From NCBI GenBank assembly GCA_028023455.1, contig JAQFVV010000056.1:2168001-2232000 (forward strand): a stretch of 64,000 nt of DNA. Direction: 5' to 3'. Numbering within the stretch: position 1 is the first letter of the stretch; the number at the start of each line of letters is the position of its first letter. The position numbers were made by a program, and so were the translations under genes. Positions 63,449-64,000 of this stretch are shown piece after piece. Origin of the DNA: Epiperipatus broadwayi (lineage: Eukaryota > Onychophora > Udeonychophora > Euonychophora > Peripatidae). The notes under the pieces are model-generated. The model was not told where the DNA came from. It saw only the letters and a list, made by a program, of their open reading frames with translations, and did no database searches.

Positions 63449-64000
63449 TGTACCGGGTCGAACCGCTGAAACCACCTACTTATACGTATATATAAGTTTT
63501 GGCTTCATAATACATTTATAATCTTATAAAGGTTACGTGAACGAACCGGCACGTTCGAGCAAAATGGGAGATCTTATTGATAGCTTTAACTATCAACAAT
63601 GGCCCATCTCGGCTGCTAGATTCAAACCCCTACTATCCAAACACTTTATTTGTTTCGGAGTAAACTCCAGACGCCAGCTATTTATTCAAAAGAATAAACA
63701 ACGTCTTTGGTCAGTAGGCTCATAATCCAGCGCTCGAAACCATCCCATAAACTAGCCCAGTCTAATTTTAATCAGTAATAAATTATACAAAAATTGGTGG
63801 TGGAAATAATTAATAAAAGGTTGGTAAGAAGAATTGACCGATAAATAAAGTTTAAGTTTAAAGATAATTTATTTTACTTATCATTAATTAAGTTTTAAAG
63901 ATAATTTTATTAACTAACATTAACACATTATAAACATTTCTATAAATCCAATTTTAACACACGCACATTTTTTTTTTAAAATTAACACATGATAATATAT
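63449..64000 (-). repeat. 5' LTR, truncated by the window end
   Basis: The first 552 bp (in + coordinates) of the LTR align with 58405-58971, with about 11 substitutions. A 14-15 bp segment near 58457 is absent here, and a CGCA insertion is present near 63963. By comparison with the other LTR it should end near 65.06 kb. Confidence 0.88.

Larger units (their letters stand above)
58405..64000 (-). mobile_element. Gag-only LTR retrotransposon, nested in the gypsy relic (runs off the window)
   Basis: The two LTRs begin identically on the + strand at 58405 and 63449 (TGTACCGGGTCGAACCGCTG). The element is on the minus strand. Right to left it reads 5' LTR (63449 to beyond the window), primer-binding site, gag, about 1.6 kb of tandem-repeat-rich noncoding DNA, polypurine tract, and 3' LTR (58405-60014). 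The interior is only 3,434 bp and shows no protease, RT or integrase. The compared 550 bp of the LTRs differ by about 11 substitutions and two small indels (about 2 percent), so insertion is fairly recent. The left flank CCTTG should recur beyond the right LTR. Confidence 0.9.

Noticed and set aside
1-64000. CRISPR array, rRNA or tRNA genes
   Set aside because: No regularly spaced short repeats with unique spacers, no rRNA core motifs and no complete cloverleaf were seen. The window is eukaryotic.

Overview
The window is nuclear DNA from an animal, very AT-rich (by eye about 70 to 75 percent A+T) and dominated by transposable elements. The only host gene I can support is the 3' end of EEFSEC, the selenocysteine-specific elongation factor. 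It appears as two + strand exons (4096-4903 and 21234-21397) separated by a 16.3 kb intron. The split gene with consensus splice sites, the selenoprotein machinery and the mix of hAT, mariner-like and Ty3/gypsy elements point to a metazoan, most likely an invertebrate. I cannot name the phylum from the sequence.

Layout. 1-4095 is the upstream intron and holds a small mariner/Tigger-like element. 4096-21397 is the terminal EEFSEC part. Its intron holds two DNA elements with perfect 8 bp target duplications (5795-7783 and 13049-14439), two fold-back elements, a hAT-type MITE, and a sense-oriented solo LTR ending 212 bp before the last exon. A poly(A) signal follows the stop. 21683-25273 is a hAT transposon with a perfect 8 bp target duplication and a recently killed BED-type transposase. 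25.3-29.1 kb holds diverged tandem repeats and a relic that looks like a 23-residue repeat (STPR-like) protein.

29-54 kb is repeat-on-repeat. It contains a long dispersed family (copies from 29094 and 33382, fragments elsewhere), a 1.4 kb family in two copies (34.46 and 51.66 kb), a near-perfect 96 bp-arm hairpin (36491-36697), a 4.4 kb insertion with short terminal inverted repeats (37598-42020), a GC-richer coiled-coil coding relic (42.65-44.1 kb) and a second solo LTR in the opposite orientation (46489-47998).

54.2-64 kb is a nested pair of minus-strand Ty3/gypsy elements. An old, broken gag-pol relic (54.48-58.40 kb, with protease, RT and integrase still recognisable) is interrupted by a younger LTR element starting at 58405. 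The younger element has 1,610 bp LTRs, a Lys-type primer-binding site, a polypurine tract and a gag frame, but no pol. It looks non-autonomous, and its capsid is recognisably related to that of the relic it sits in.

Boundaries quoted with target duplications were read directly. Boundaries of the dispersed families in the 29-53 kb zone are approximate.
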